Origin: Takakia lepidozioides
Taxonomy: Eukaryota > Streptophyta > Takakiopsida > Takakiales > Takakiaceae
Assembly: GCA_030704615.1 (NCBI GenBank)
Contig: CM060733.1
Location: 66,032,001 to 66,096,000 of the forward strand
Length of the DNA stretch: 64,000 nt
Reading direction: 5' to 3'
Below are positions 31,280-41,577 of this stretch, piece after piece. The stretch's first letter is position 1, and each line of letters begins with the position of its first letter. The notes under the pieces were generated by a model. That model did not search any database, had not been told where the DNA came from, and saw only the letters and a program-made list of their open reading frames with translations. The position numbers and the translations under genes are program-made.

Positions 31280-31487
31280 CTTGAGAGATGTCATGATAGC
31301 CCGCTTGCGGGCACACGGCGGAGCCAAGCGCACTGCGGCACTCTGAAGAAAGAGTATTTCTGGCCCAAACTGAGGGAGGAGGCAGAGGAGTTTGTCAAAA
31401 AAATGCACCACATGCCAACAAAACCGGAGCGAGTACAAAAAGCAAGCGGGGCTGTTACAACCCTTGCCGATTCCAAAGGGGACTTCG
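31280..31487 (+). pseudogene. G2 integrase N-terminal fragment
   Basis: Broken frames give KEYFWPKLREEAEEFVK and TKPERVQKASGAVTTLADS, matching G1 around 5166-5386. The element breaks here; the catalytic core is absent. From 31488 the sequence belongs to a PM intron. Confidence 0.7.
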
Positions 31488-31529
31488 ATTCTCATAGCTT
31501 GTGCTCACGCATGTTGACTGTCTTGCAGG

Positions 31530-32165
31530 TATATGAAATACGTGCTACTTAAGACAGGGGCCTTGGCGCAAGAGCCCCCATTTTTCATGGCTTGGACCGT
31601 GCCAGGACCAAGTTGTGTCTACCTACCAGAGATGCAGAAACAATAGCATGCCGCGCATCTCGTTGGATGCCCGTGGTACCTCGACATGTCTGGCGGACTT
31701 GTTGACGAATCGGAGAAAGATCTGCACGCGAAAGGGGAGGAGAAGAGAAGGAAAGACGTGTCCCTGCTGGGCCTGAGTCGGCAAAGGACACTACTGCTCT
31801 GGAACAATCCAGAAAGCAGCTGAGATGGCACAGAAGACGGTGGATGCAGCTATGCAGGCTCATTAGAAGGGGTCGAAGAAGAGGACTCGCCAGCAAGGAG
31901 CAGCAGTTGTGACACCGAAGAAGACAAAGAAGCAAAAACAGATAGAGCAGGACGAGGGTGACGAAGAGGACAACGATGAAGACTTTACAACCAGCCCACC
32001 CCCCGAAACGCAGCCGAAATCCCCTGTGCCCACCGTTGTCACGAGAGGGACGAGAACAAGCTCAGCCAAAGAAGGCACTCTTCAACCCCCTGGGGGGCAC
32101 CCTTTTGAGCCGGTGGAAATGAAGAGGCCGAAAGTGGAGCCAGAAACTAGTTCAGTGTGTCAATG
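31530..32165 (+). pseudogene. PM2, exon F: linker exon
   Basis: It starts after an acceptor (CTTGCAG, 31523-31529) with YMKYVLLKTGALAQEPPFF, then CPWYLDMSGGLVDESEKD. This matches PM1 exon F word for word in key positions. A stop lies near 31644. A basic/acidic linker follows (VTPKKTKKQKQIEQDEGDEE, then TRGTRTSSAKEG), with VEMKRPKVEPE near the end. The exon bridges the N-terminal half and the methyltransferase half. Confidence 0.62.
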
Positions 32166-33614
32166 AGAGTTCTTGGCGGCTCTGGACGGGACGGGCAGCC
32201 AAGTTGGCATAACATCAAGACCATGGAGGGTCTGAAGGGCAGAGCACTGAAGAAGGCGTCTGAAGCAGAGCCTTCCGACACCCCTGGGTTTTTGAAGATG
32301 GTCTCGTTCTTTGAGAAGGTGTGTGTCAGTGAAGGATTGCAGGAGGGAGGAAAAGCCAATCACGTGGTCTTCTTGCGATATGATCATCTTGGATATTCCG
32401 GACGGAGAGCCTATGGAAGGACTGCAAGGTTTGCCATCTTGGAACAGGTACTCCGAGGACTTTTGGAAGAAAGGATTCGGGCTCGCCTGCATGGTGTTTG
32501 ACGACAGAGGCTGTGTGGTTGTCCTGGCGAGCAGAGGCAAAAACACGGAGACAAGAATTGCGAAGTGGACCCGCAAGAGCGTCATCCCAATTTTGAAGAA
32601 GAAGTGGACGTGCATCAACACATTGGGCCTTCGGTCGGAAGGGAAGAAGGTAATAGGACATAGCAATCTTCCTTTCATTTTGTAACCTGTTTTGAAATGC
32701 GGTTGCCGCATTCGATTCTAATCGTTCCTCACTCTGTGTATGCAGACGAAGCAGTTCGATGCATACTGCTTTGTGAAGGAGAAACTCGACCTTTGCTTTC
32801 CGAAGGAAGGATTGTTGTTGACCCGAACTGCGACCCCATCATCGATTACGACTTCATGTTCAACAACATCCCACGGAACTCCTCCCCCTCCCCCATAGTC
32901 TCACTTCAACGGATCCCCTGCGGTATTCACGAACTCGGAGCCCTGCCTTCATCCAGACAATTATGGAGGCATGCACTGACCTAGAGGGCAAAGTGCTGGA
33001 CCTCATCTGTGGAACAGGTATGCAGATTCTTGTACTATGTTGTTATGTGAATTCTCATTCTGTTCAAATTCGCCATGTGTGAAGGGATATTTTTCAATGA
33101 ATGGATGGCATTGTAACAGGTGCCTCAATTTGGGTTGGGCGATTTTCCGACCGGCACCTCTTTGCCTACGAGGAGGACACATCCGTCTGGGGATCCCATC
33201 TGGAAGGGCTTCAACGGAATGTAAAGGCTCCCATCGAAGCCAAAGATTCCTCGGATTCGTCAGAGTCGGAGGAAGAGACAGTGGACATTGATGCCGAGGA
33301 GAACCCGGAATACGAGTGAGTGCAAACATTGTAAGTTTGCAAAGCCTTCTGGGTGATTTTTTGTCAAACGCATTTCCGGACTGTGGTTCTCATTGGTCTC
33401 GTGGGTGATTGTTATGTGCAGGATTCCAGGATTTGGATCGAAACATGTAGGGCCTACACTTCCTGCCAGGACGAATGTCCCGTTCTTTGCGAGGGCCGAC
33501 TTCATGACGAGCCCGGTGAAGGACTACTCCCTTCCTAGTTATGCAGCTAAACTCGCAAATACAGCGATTAGACGATGTGAGAATCCCAGTAAAGTAGAGC
33601 AGATTTTGGAGAAG
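32166..33614 (+). pseudogene. PM2, methyltransferase exons G-J (beta-class amino-MTase fold)
   Basis: Exon G ends at donor 32650 and carries DMIILDIPDG at a motif IV position, then GFGLACMVFDDRGCVVVLAS, a typical strand-turn-strand. Exon H (32746-33017) ends in KVLDLICGTG, a motif I. Exon I (33120-33315) continues ASIWVGRFSDRHLFAYEED. Exon J (33422-33614) reads IPGFGSKHVGPTLPAR. Introns have GT-AG ends (32650-32745, 33018-33119, 33316-33421) and phases that join in frame. Motif IV before motif I is the order of beta-class N4-cytosine/N6-adenine methyltransferases. DIPD instead of D/S-PPY suggests altered or lost catalysis. Two frameshifts (near 32380 and 32950) are present. CACTA-3 cuts exon J at 33615. 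Confidence 0.65.
32694..32716. repeat. Single palindrome in the PM2 methyltransferase intron
   Basis: GAAATGCGGTTGCCGCATTC is the array palindrome with one extra centre base, in the 96-bp intron between exons G and H. It shows that the motif also sits alone inside gene introns. Confidence 0.75.
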
Positions 33615-33959
33615 CACTACAACAGATTGCGGCTTTTATGACTCCCATGGGTGCGCAGTCACGACCAATTTGTGGCAGAAATGCCATTTGCAGTCGTAAA
33701 TGCCTTTTGAAGTCATAACATAGATCACGACGAAGCCGGTTATGCGACTGTATGACTCCGAACTTTGCGCAACACAGTTCAAACACCCTTTGACCAGGAA
33801 TATTGCCATGGTGGATATGACTACCAGTCAGGGTCATGCCCATATGTGAATGACGTGTGCATATTGCTAGACGGACATATGACTTCATGACTGCCACTCT
33901 AATGTATTCTGCCAGATCATCACATGTCGTCATGACATAGAGAGTCTGTGACATGGAAC

Positions 33960-35290
33960 AACTTATGAGGTGTCTACATATGATTGGTTAAGTGGCTTTG
34001 ATATTGTGGTGCGGGGGATGCAAGTGAAGGGAACGGTTGCACACGAAGCAGCTTAGTAGGCCGTTGGCGCTTTGTGGTGAAGAATGGAACGTGAAGCCAA
34101 CATGCTAGAGAGGCGATCTGGAACCGCATCTATTTGTGACGTTACGTTCAAATGGCGGCGCGCATTTAGTGTTTGTTGATCGCCGACAACATCAAAAGCA
34201 AGCCTCAATACTGCGGAATGACAGACGAACAAATGATGCATTCAGGGGATAGATAAATTCAATGCAAATCAAAAAATTCACTCATGAGAGTGATGCAAAA
34301 CATGGGCTCAACAAAAGTCTTTGGGCAGTGACCAAGAACACCAACAAAATATGAAATCCAATACACTCTAACATATCGCCTTGTGCATGTCGTCCCTGTA
34401 GTAGGCCATCCCGGAGCTCCACGCCGTGTGCTACTGGAATAGAAGCTTGGCAATACGGTCTGTTCCGATCCACACACTTTGCCATGGGGGGGTTTTCTAA
34501 GAATGGGAGAGCCCATGAATTCAGCTTCTTGTATGATAAACAACTGAGATAACAGCTCATGTTGTTCTCTCTAATGTACATATCCCCAATGACCTGCCCC
34601 AAGCTAGAACAGCAGCAGGATGACATCAAGGAATAATGATGTGGTGCAAGGCATGGAACACCTGCAGGGTAGCAACATTGTAGTGTTGAATGTACTGCAC
34701 CCTGCTTGAGCCATTCACAGATGGGGGACTATACAAGTGAGTCACATGGTGTTAGCTGGGGCATGAGAGAAACTGCCCATAAAATGCATCTACGCAAATA
34801 ACCCACTCAACCAGCCAGAGCATCATCTATGCGGATTGCCAGATTCTTTTGGGGAAAAATGAAAATATGATAAGTAGGGACCAAGCTTAAAAGCACTCCA
34901 TTGGTATTCAATGGTCCATAAACACGAGCCTGCCCAATATAAGACCCACAAAATCATTGGGGCAATTATGTAATGTAAACTAGAAGGCACATGCACTTTG
35001 TCAACAATGTACCCAAAGGCAGAACTGATGTGTAAATTTGCATGCCGTTCCAAAGTCTATAGTGACATAAATGTCATGACACGTTGCCAGACAGACACGC
35101 CATGTAAGTTGGACACCTCCAACACCCTGCAAAAAAGGACACCCCCAAGGGCAACCCTTAGTGCCAGTCTTATGAATCCCACATTATTCATGAATCAACC
35201 GGGATTACATATTCAATTTTGCCCAATACTACCCTTCATATACTTGAGATAGAGGAAGGCAGTTGGGGGGGAAAGTCATACCTCATTCTA
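33960..35290. other. CACTA-3 non-coding region
   Basis: I see no gene here. There are no long frames with recognisable words, no array palindromes and no LTR. It is probably untranslated or subterminal CACTA sequence. Confidence 0.5.
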
Positions 35291-35294
35291 GGTA

Positions 35295-36830
35295 CTAGTA
35301 CACATCCACATCAACCAACTCCTCATCACTGGACTCTGAATCTCCATCGCAACTGTCCTCCGTGGGACATGGATGTGCTTCCTTAGATCGCATGTCTCTG
35401 TAAAGTGAAGCAACCTCTTCAGGTGTCACTTGGATGGTCTGGCCCACCCTGTCACTAGCAACATTGGTCTCTTCAATGTGATTGGGGGCTAAGAGGCCTG
35501 ATACACTTGCAATATCATCGTTGCAAATGCTCACATCAGAAACAGCCCTGCGTGACCTGGGGTTTTTTTCCAGCACCACGTTCCATCTCGGTTCATTCAC
35601 ACACTCAGAGAAAAAAACTTGCTCGACCTGTGATGGGAGCACAAAAGGCTGTTCAAGTGGAGGCAACAAGTGGGAGAAATTCACCAATGTGAAGCCTCCT
35701 ACTTCATTGACACAGGCTGAGAGCCCACACGTCGTGCACGTACCCATGAACACAATAGCACCGTGGTGTTTGTGGAGCCATAATCCAATTCTAAAATCTC
35801 CTTTATGACACCCACATACCGTACGCTTTCCACCACCTGCTCACGGTCAATGCAAGTACTGTCATGCTGGAAAACAGTAGAGACCCCCGAGTCATATGTC
35901 ACAAAGGGGCTGTTGAGTCCATCTGAAGTAACCCTGAAGTGGTTTCCATAAGCCGACATGCTCTTGTATGATGTTGCGATTACTGATGGGGGTTTGGACA
36001 TGTCCAACAATTCCTTGCAGGCTGAATCAGTAGCATGGTTGGCAACACCTGACACATGCTGGCGGACTGCTTTTACCAGCCATTCTGCAAAGTGAGGGAG
36101 AGCACGGATCTTGTTCTGGTTAGTAGCATTTTCAGTCTCCAACCTGCATTTCTCCACCTATAGGACCTGCCAACACACGCACAACCACAGAAATTTATCT
36201 AGTGCAACCCCTGCAGCCGATGGAAGAACAACTGCACACACACCTATACAAAGCATACCCATGCATAGCAGGTACCAGAACGTTTGCCACTTACCCCAAC
36301 ATAATGCTCAAACTGGGATGGTTGTGAATGACGTAGTCGTGGACAAGCTGCAACAATTCGAGGGTCAACCTCCGTGGTCGACCAACTCCTTCCAATACCC
36401 AGCCCGACACTGATTCCTCCTCTCCTGCATCCCACACTCTCCGCCTAGTAGCATCAACAGAAGACAAGTACTCTGTACAAAATCCCAATGCCTCGTCAAA
36501 CACGTAGCCCTCCGCCATACTGCCCTCAGGCTTCGCCAAGTTTCGCACATACCCTTTAAAATCCTTCATTGCTCTCTCCACCGGGTACATCCACCGAGAA
36601 GCTACAGGTCCACACAAATCCACCTCATCCACCAAGTGGATAAGTAAATGTGTCATAACATCAAAAAATGAGGGTGGGAACTCTTTCTCCAGAAGGTGTG
36701 TTTCGCAAGCTTTGTGCAAAATTCATTGATCCCACCGAGCATGAGGAATTGAAGAAGGAGGTGGCAGTGATCCAACATGTATTTGTCACGTAGGAGTTCA
36801 CGGAATTCATTCCAGAAAAGCGAATCGGGG
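35295..36830 (-). pseudogene. CACTA transposase-associated protein, DUF4218 and DUF4216-like regions
   Basis: On the minus strand the first exon (to 36291) has FPPSFFDVMTHLLIHLVDE, LCGPVASRWMYPVERAMKDF, KGYVRNLAKPEGSMAEGY and FCTEYLSS. This is the DUF4218 signature of En/Spm (CACTA) TnpD-type proteins. A GT-AG intron (about 36170-36290) follows. The second exon has YKSMSAYGNHFRV, VTYDSGVSTVFQHD, YVGVIKEILELDYG, then after a frameshift near 35740 GGFTLVNFSHLLPP and EPFVLPSQ-like QPFVLPSQVEQVFF. That is DUF4216. The catalytic transposase N-terminal half is absent. In CACTA elements such proteins bind and mobilise the termini. Confidence 0.82.
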
Positions 36831-36836
36831 GAAGTA

Positions 36837-36990
36837 CCTTGAATTACGTGGAACCACCAAGTCATGCGGTTGAGCCACACATCCACTACAGGGTCGGAAA
36901 CTTTGAGTGGAAAAGACCACATGGTCCTTATACTCTCCGATGCATTCCAGATCGACAGCCACCGTGTCTGCCATTTCCGATCCAATGTCA
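36837..36990 (-). pseudogene. PM3, exon D
   Basis: It reads KWQTRWLSIWNASESIRTM, WSFPLKVSDPVVDVWLNRM and TWWFH, matching PM1 exon D. It ends near donor GTACTTCC. The CACTA-3 sequence adjoins directly, and the frame reads by chance into DUF4218 sequence. The exact acceptor is uncertain. Confidence 0.55.
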
Positions 36991-37047
36991 GGAGCAGGAA
37001 GAAGAGTGGCTATTGCTAGGAAGGAACTTCAGTGCATTGAAACCTCA

Positions 37048-37332
37048 CCTTCTCTTTCGCCTCCACACATGCCGTTGACAGGTGATGCAGTTTCTCCAAC
37101 TGCATGGTCGGCTGCGTGCCCGAGAATAGTGTTTTGCAATCTCGGGGATGAAGTCCTTTCCAAATGCCGGATCTGCAATGGCCACCAGCTTCACAAGCTT
37201 TGACTTGTATTTGGTTCTGGACTTCACCCCGGCTTCCTTCAAGTGCTCGGTCAATGACTGCAATGTTTTTGTCTGCCCCTCATTTTCCATGAAGAATCGT
37301 TTCGCATGAGCCAAATCCAACTTGATGTTTGA
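37048..37332 (-). pseudogene. PM3, exon C
   Basis: Acceptor CAG at 37333-37335, donor GTGAGG at 37042-37047. It encodes SNIKLDLAHAKRFFMENEGQ, LTEHLKEAGVKSRTKYKSKL, VAIADPAFGKDFIPEIAKHY and, after a one-base shift, HLSTACVEAKEK. It is alpha-helical and charged; no domain is recognised. PM4 has the same exon in frame (41234-41520), which fixes the reading. Confidence 0.6.
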
Positions 37333-37432
37333 CTGCCAAGAAAAACATGCAGAAGCATTACATAGGATCCATGTGGAAAGATGACTAGAAATTGGGGAAG
37401 GATGAGCAAAGGAAAATGGGAGGACGACTTAC

Positions 37433-37670
37433 TTCGTATATCACCTCCACCATTCCATCCATAGTGAGGCGATACCATGTCCGGTCTGTTTTTGCCAGGG
37501 CTTTTTGAATGAGCTCGGGCTCCAGCATTTCGGCGAACATGTGCGGGTCAGTGAGACCAGTTTTCCTCACCCTGTACAGCATATGTGCCATGTGGGTATG
37601 CACGTAAGCATTTTCGTTGACCTTGCAAGGCACACTCTCCAGTTCAGTCCAATGAAGCATGGAAACAAAA
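37433..37670 (-). CDS. PM3, exon B
   Basis: Acceptor CAG at 37671-37673, donor GTAAGT at 37427-37432. It joins in frame to exon A (..MADLNS FVSMLHW..). It encodes TELESVPCKVNENAYVHTHM, AHMLYRVRKTGLTDPHMFAE and TDRTWYRLTMDGMVEVIYE, with no stop. It is conserved in PM2 (26776) and PM4 (40907), with substitutions mostly in the third base or conservative. The function is unknown; it lies directly after the ParB-like domain and may be part of it or a dimer region. Confidence 0.65.
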
Positions 37671-37726
37671 CTGATTGGAAACCGAAATATGCCTGGGATG
37701 TGCCTGGGAGGGTATGAGAATCTTAC

Positions 37727-39000
37727 GAGTTGAGGTCCGCCATGGAATTCTTGAGCAGGGAGGAGTCTGCTGCCTTCACCTTGAGGATAACACACTCCAC
37801 CATGTAATGCCAGCCAATATGCTTGGAATGGTTCTGCTTGATGTACTCCCACCAGGCAAGAAGTCGGTGATTCCCGTCCCACACAAAAAACATTTTGCCC
37901 GACATATGGCCGAAGTCAAGATCACCCTTTAGCATTGTCTCGAATTTGTCGTTGCGAGTGTGCCAGTGGGTATCCCATGCTGACAATTCATCCGCAGTGG
38001 GTCCACGAGTTTCGCCGTCCTCATTCTCAATGGAAACGTAGAAGGCTGGCGAACCTAGGCGGTACCCTTCTTGAAATGCGAACTTGAGCTTATCCACATC
38101 TCCTAGAAGAGCCTGCCTGACGATGGGAAGGGAGACCATGCGACAGAGTGGAATTCGAAGAGTCCGCTGGAATACCCTGCTGCCCAGAACTCTGCCAATG
38201 CTACTGTGTGTCTCCTCCAACATTGTATCCGCTGCACTTTGGAATTCCTCCGGAGACATTTCTGCAGGTGGCGGTAGGGGCTGAGCAGCTGGAGCATCCC
38301 CAACAACAGCTGAAGTCTGGGGAGTCTTTGCGGACAATTCTTGAATTGTAGAGGCCTCCTCCGGGCCTGCAGCATTCTGAAGGTCTTCCTTAAAGGTGGT
38401 GAAGTGCTGCTGTGAACGTTGAGCAACAGCACCCTCCTCCGCTGACAGATCCACGAAATCGGTCGATCCCGTTGCCTTCGCTGCAGCAGAGAAGCCCCCA
38501 ACATCACATGGCTGGAAATCAAGCAGTAACTGGGCTTCAGCTCGTGGAATCGGTTTTGCGGGAGACTGCTCCAACCTCCCCATGTTTGCCTTCTGCTTCT
38601 TCATTCTTACAGGTGAAGGCGTCTGCTGCATTTGAATCTGCATTACACCCTTCTGCTTCATTCTCTTGGGGGGGGAGGAAACAGCCTGGTCCGGTTCAGA
38701 AACCAGTTCAACGATGGGCTGCTTCTTCTTTGTCTTTGCTGGAGAAGGGCCCGACCCCTGCTGGCGATTCTCCATGACCTTCAAACGCGACTGTTTCTCT
38801 GGGGCTTGGAACTGGAAAACCTTGCCTTTCCAAACCGCGTCCTTGAAACGCACAGGGCTAGGCCCGGCAGGGAGACCCGTGCTCGTGGATTGGCTGGGTG
38901 TGCATGCTGCAGCTAGTTCCACGGATTCTTCATGCGGCTCTTTGGATTCCTGCAATCCCTCCACCACCTCCACCTTTCGAGTTAGGCATGCAAATATCTT
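37727..39000 (-). CDS. PM3, exon A with intact ParB/Srx-like domain
   Basis: This is the best-preserved copy of exon A: about 424 residues without a stop. Layout: FACLTRKVEVVEG, then about 250 low-complexity residues (KKKQP, RMKQKG, PPPAEMSPEEFQSAADTML), then VFQRTLRIPLCRMVSLPIV, DVDKLKFAFQEGYRLGSPAF, FFVWDGNHRLLAWWEYIKQN and GWHYMVECVILKVKA. The DGNHR-LLAWW box with flanking strands fits ParB/sulfiredoxin-like domains, often fused to DNA methylases in phages and bacteria. Acceptor CAG at 39001-39003 and donor GTAAGA at 37721-37726 are intact. A nuclear, DNA-acting role is inferred from the domain and from the methyltransferase half seen in PM2. Confidence 0.7.
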
Positions 39001-39107
39001 CTGCATTCAAGTGTCCTACCATACAGTCTAAGAATTGAACAACAAAAATGAGGGAGGGTTTTGGTGCTCGATCAGCTGCGCGCATCCCGATAGCACGGAG
39101 CTCTCAC

Positions 39108-39268
39108 TGAAGGCTGGGTTGCCTGCTGCTGCGAGATTACCATCTCCTCCTGAAGACGCATTTGCTTCTCCCCTTCGGCATTGGCCTTCGCCCAAAGTAT
39201 AACTTGCGGAGCTTGCGACGATGTTTCTTCTCTGCTGCAGGAACTTCCTCCCTCTCAGGTTGGAGCAT
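39108..39268 (-). pseudogene. PM3, exon 0
   Basis: ATG at 39268 starts MLQPEREEVPAAEKKHRRKL, then RKLYFGRRPMPKGR. One base lost after KGR shifts the frame relative to PM1. The donor GTGAGA at 39102-39107 is conserved. It is basic and short; it is the first coding exon of the PM gene if the ATG is used. Confidence 0.5.
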
Positions 39269-39539
39269 AAGAAGAACACAGACGCAGAAAAGGGGCGAAG
39301 AGTGCAGATGGAAAGGGCGCCAGAGGGGTGAATGAGTAGACACGACAAAAGAAGATGAAACGGCGATGATGCACCGCTTGGGTTCAAAAGGCTGGGATGG
39401 AAGTGTCTCCTCATGGACTATGCGTCATTACGAAATTCGAATCGTCAAAGGTACGTCTGCCGTCCGAAAAACAAACATCATTAACCAACGGTCAGGCCCC
39501 GCCGCCTCCTGCCACTTCAGACAGATAGAGTGCAGACAT

Positions 39540-40330
39540 GAAAATGCGGTGCCGCAATTCCGTTGGTCCACGTGTTCACATATCATGGCATTTCCGTTCC
39601 AGCGTCTGATGAGTTAGAGTGAAAATGCAAATGCGGCGCCGCATTTCCGTTAAGTAGCATCCCGAAGGTACACATACCTTACTTGTTGGACGGAAATGTG
39701 CGACTCGGACGGAAATGCGGCGCCGCATTTCCGTTGTGGAATGTCGGAAGGTGTGACTCGTACGGAAATGCGGTGCCGCATTTCACTTCCAGTGGTTCAC
39801 GATTTTCAATCAGAACGGAAATGCGGTACCGCATTTCCGTTCTGGAGAGTATGAAGGTCTCCCCCGGACGGAAACGCGGTGCCGCATTTCCGTCCCACAG
39901 CTCCATGCTTGAGATGCAAAACGGAAATGCGGCGCCGTATTTCCGTCCAACAACAATCGAAAGTAGCACACCGGACGGAAATGCAGAACCTCATTTCCGT
40001 CCACTGGATTCCATTGAAAGAGACCGGACGGAAATGCGGCACCGCATTTCCGTTCTTGCCTATCTAAAGTGTCCCAGTCGATGAAAATGCGTTGTCGCTA
40101 TTATTTTCTACCGTGTATTCCTAGTCCCATTGGTCCTAAATGCGATACCGCATTTCTGTTCCACCATGGGCCTGCTTTTACAATGGACTGAAATGTGGTA
40201 CCGGATTTCCGTTGCACCAGTATTTTGGTTTCCCTGTTGACGGAAATGCGGTGCCGCGTTTCCGATCACAATCAGCTAGAGGATGATGTCAAATTGGGAT
40301 GCAGGACCGCATTCCCATTCAGCCATGTGC
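39540..40330. repeat. 53-bp palindromic array 4
   Basis: Centres at 39550, 39637, 39721, 39774, 39827, 39880, 39933, 39987 and 40040 step by 53-54 bp; degraded units follow to 40330. Spacers such as GGTTCACGATTTTCAATCAG and GGAGAGTATGAAGG recur from array 1, so the arrays share unit order as well as core. It lies upstream of PM3 exon 0. On its other side is the conserved MULE 5' flank (CCGTTTTAACTAACAG, CAGTGCGAACG, to 40462). Confidence 0.93.
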
Positions 40331-40461
40331 AATGGGTTGCATTGTTCCGAAACAACACAATTGCGCGGCTTGTCTTAATGAGCACAACTTGGTTGTCTAA
40401 CTGTTTTAACTAACAGTCCTGGCACTTGTCAGTGCGAACGTTCATGTCTACACCGCGAATA

Positions 40462-41552
40462 CTGTTCTCCCTCCCCATTGTCAGGCTCTTCCAGGTGATG
40501 TGGATAAGCTCAAGTTCGCATGTCGAGAAGGGTATCATCTAGGTTAGAGTGAGGACGGTGAAACTAGTCGGCCCACAGCGGAAGAATTGTCAGCATGGGA
40601 TCCCCACTGGCACACTCGCAACAAAGAATTCGAGACAATGCTGAAGGGTGATCCAGACTTCGGGCATATGTCGGGCAAAATGTTTTTTGTCTGGGACGGG
40701 AATCACCGTCTTCTTGCATAGTGGGAGTACATCAAGCATAACCATGCCAAGCAAATTGGCTGGTATTACATGGTGGAGTGTGTCATCCTGAAGGTCAAGG
40801 CGGCAGACTCCTCCCTGCTCAGAAATGCTATGGCGGACCTGAACTCGTAAGATTCTCATCCCCCTCCCATGGGGTCCCAAAATGCGGTGTTGCATTCTTT
40901 TTTCAATTAGTTTTGTTTCCGCCCTTCAGTGGACTGAATTGGAGAGTGGGCCTTGCAGGGTCACAGAAACTGCATACATGCATACCCATATGGCACATAT
41001 GCTGTACAGGGTGAGGAAAACTGGTCTCATCGCCGAACTCCTGGATCCCGAGCTCATTCAAAAAGCCATGGCTAAAACAGACCGGACATGGTATCGGCTT
41101 ACTATGGATGGAATGGTAGAGGTGGTATACAAAGTAAGTTGTCCTCCCATTTTCCTCACCTGATCCTCCCCCAATTTCCAGTCATCTGTCCACATGTATC
41201 GAATGTAATGTTTCTACATGTTGTTCTTTGCAGTCAAAACATCAAGCTGGATTTGGCCCATAACAAACGCTTCTTCATGGAAAGTGAGGGGCAGTCCAAA
41301 ATATTGCAGGCATTGACGGACCACTTGAAGGAAGCCGGGGTGAAGTCCAGAACCAAATACAAGTCAAAGCTTGTGAAGGTGGTGGCCATTGCAGATCCGG
41401 CTCTCAGAAAGGACTTCATCCCCGAGATTGCAAAACATCATTCTCAGGCCATGCAGCCAACCATGCAGTTGGAGAAACTACATCACCTCTCAACGGCATG
41501 TGTGGATTCGAAAGAGAAGGTGACGTTGCACTGGACTGAATTTCCTTTTTAG
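40462..41552 (+). pseudogene. PM4: fragment with ParB-like end, exons B and C
   Basis: It begins mid-exon A (LPIV..LPGDVDKLKFA), joined to the MULE flank at about 40462. It keeps KGDPDFGHMSGKMFF, VWDGNHRLLA, then a stop in place of the next Trp, and YYMVECVILKVKAADSS. Exon B (40907-41131) reads VSALQWTELESGPCRV and ends at donor GTAAGT. Exon C (from about 41234) reads NIKLDLAHNKRFFMESEGQS, AMQPTMQLEKLHHLSTACV. It stops at a junction with MULE C at about 41555-41578. A deletion removed FYVSLENE, and a loss of TDPHM is visible in exon B. Confidence 0.66.
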
Positions 41553-41577
41553 CAATAGCGACTGTACTTCCTGCTTC

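Larger units (their letters stand above)
27006..31487 (+). mobile_element. G2: 3'-truncated chromovirus retrotransposon inside PM2
   Basis: Running on the plus strand are a 5' LTR, a primer-binding site, a long leader, gag, a zinc knuckle, protease, reverse transcriptase, RNase H, and the start of integrase. It ends abruptly at 31487 (CCAAAGGGGACTTCG), where G1 continues into the integrase core. It has no 3' LTR. PM sequence lies on both sides (exon B before it, the intron before exon F after it), and PM exons C, D and E are missing from this locus. Confidence 0.88.
33615..36835 (-). mobile_element. CACTA-3: partial CACTA element with its own transposase
   Basis: The left terminus CACTACAACAGATTGCGG starts at 33615, and the first ~340 bp match the CACTA-1 left end (12426-12770). 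Transposase-type domains lie on the minus strand at 35295-36830. The right terminus was not found: at about 36836 the sequence passes into PM3 exon D. It interrupts exon J of PM2 after AAG (33612-33614), but no matching AAG with an opposite terminus is visible, so the right side is probably deleted. Confidence 0.75.

Noticed and set aside
31530-33614. Bacterial contamination carrying a methylase
   Set aside because: Three GT-AG introns with matching phases, and the same exons in other PM copies among plant transposons, argue for nuclear DNA.
33615-34690. Complete small CACTA ending at the TTGTAGTG near 34670-34678
   Set aside because: Only eight bases fit; the inner terminus (GCCGCAATCTG) and an AAG duplication are absent.
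36653-36985. Fusion protein of PM3 exon D with the CACTA DUF4218 region
   Set aside because: The frame crosses the conserved PM donor site (GTACTT) and a transposon boundary; the continuity is accidental.
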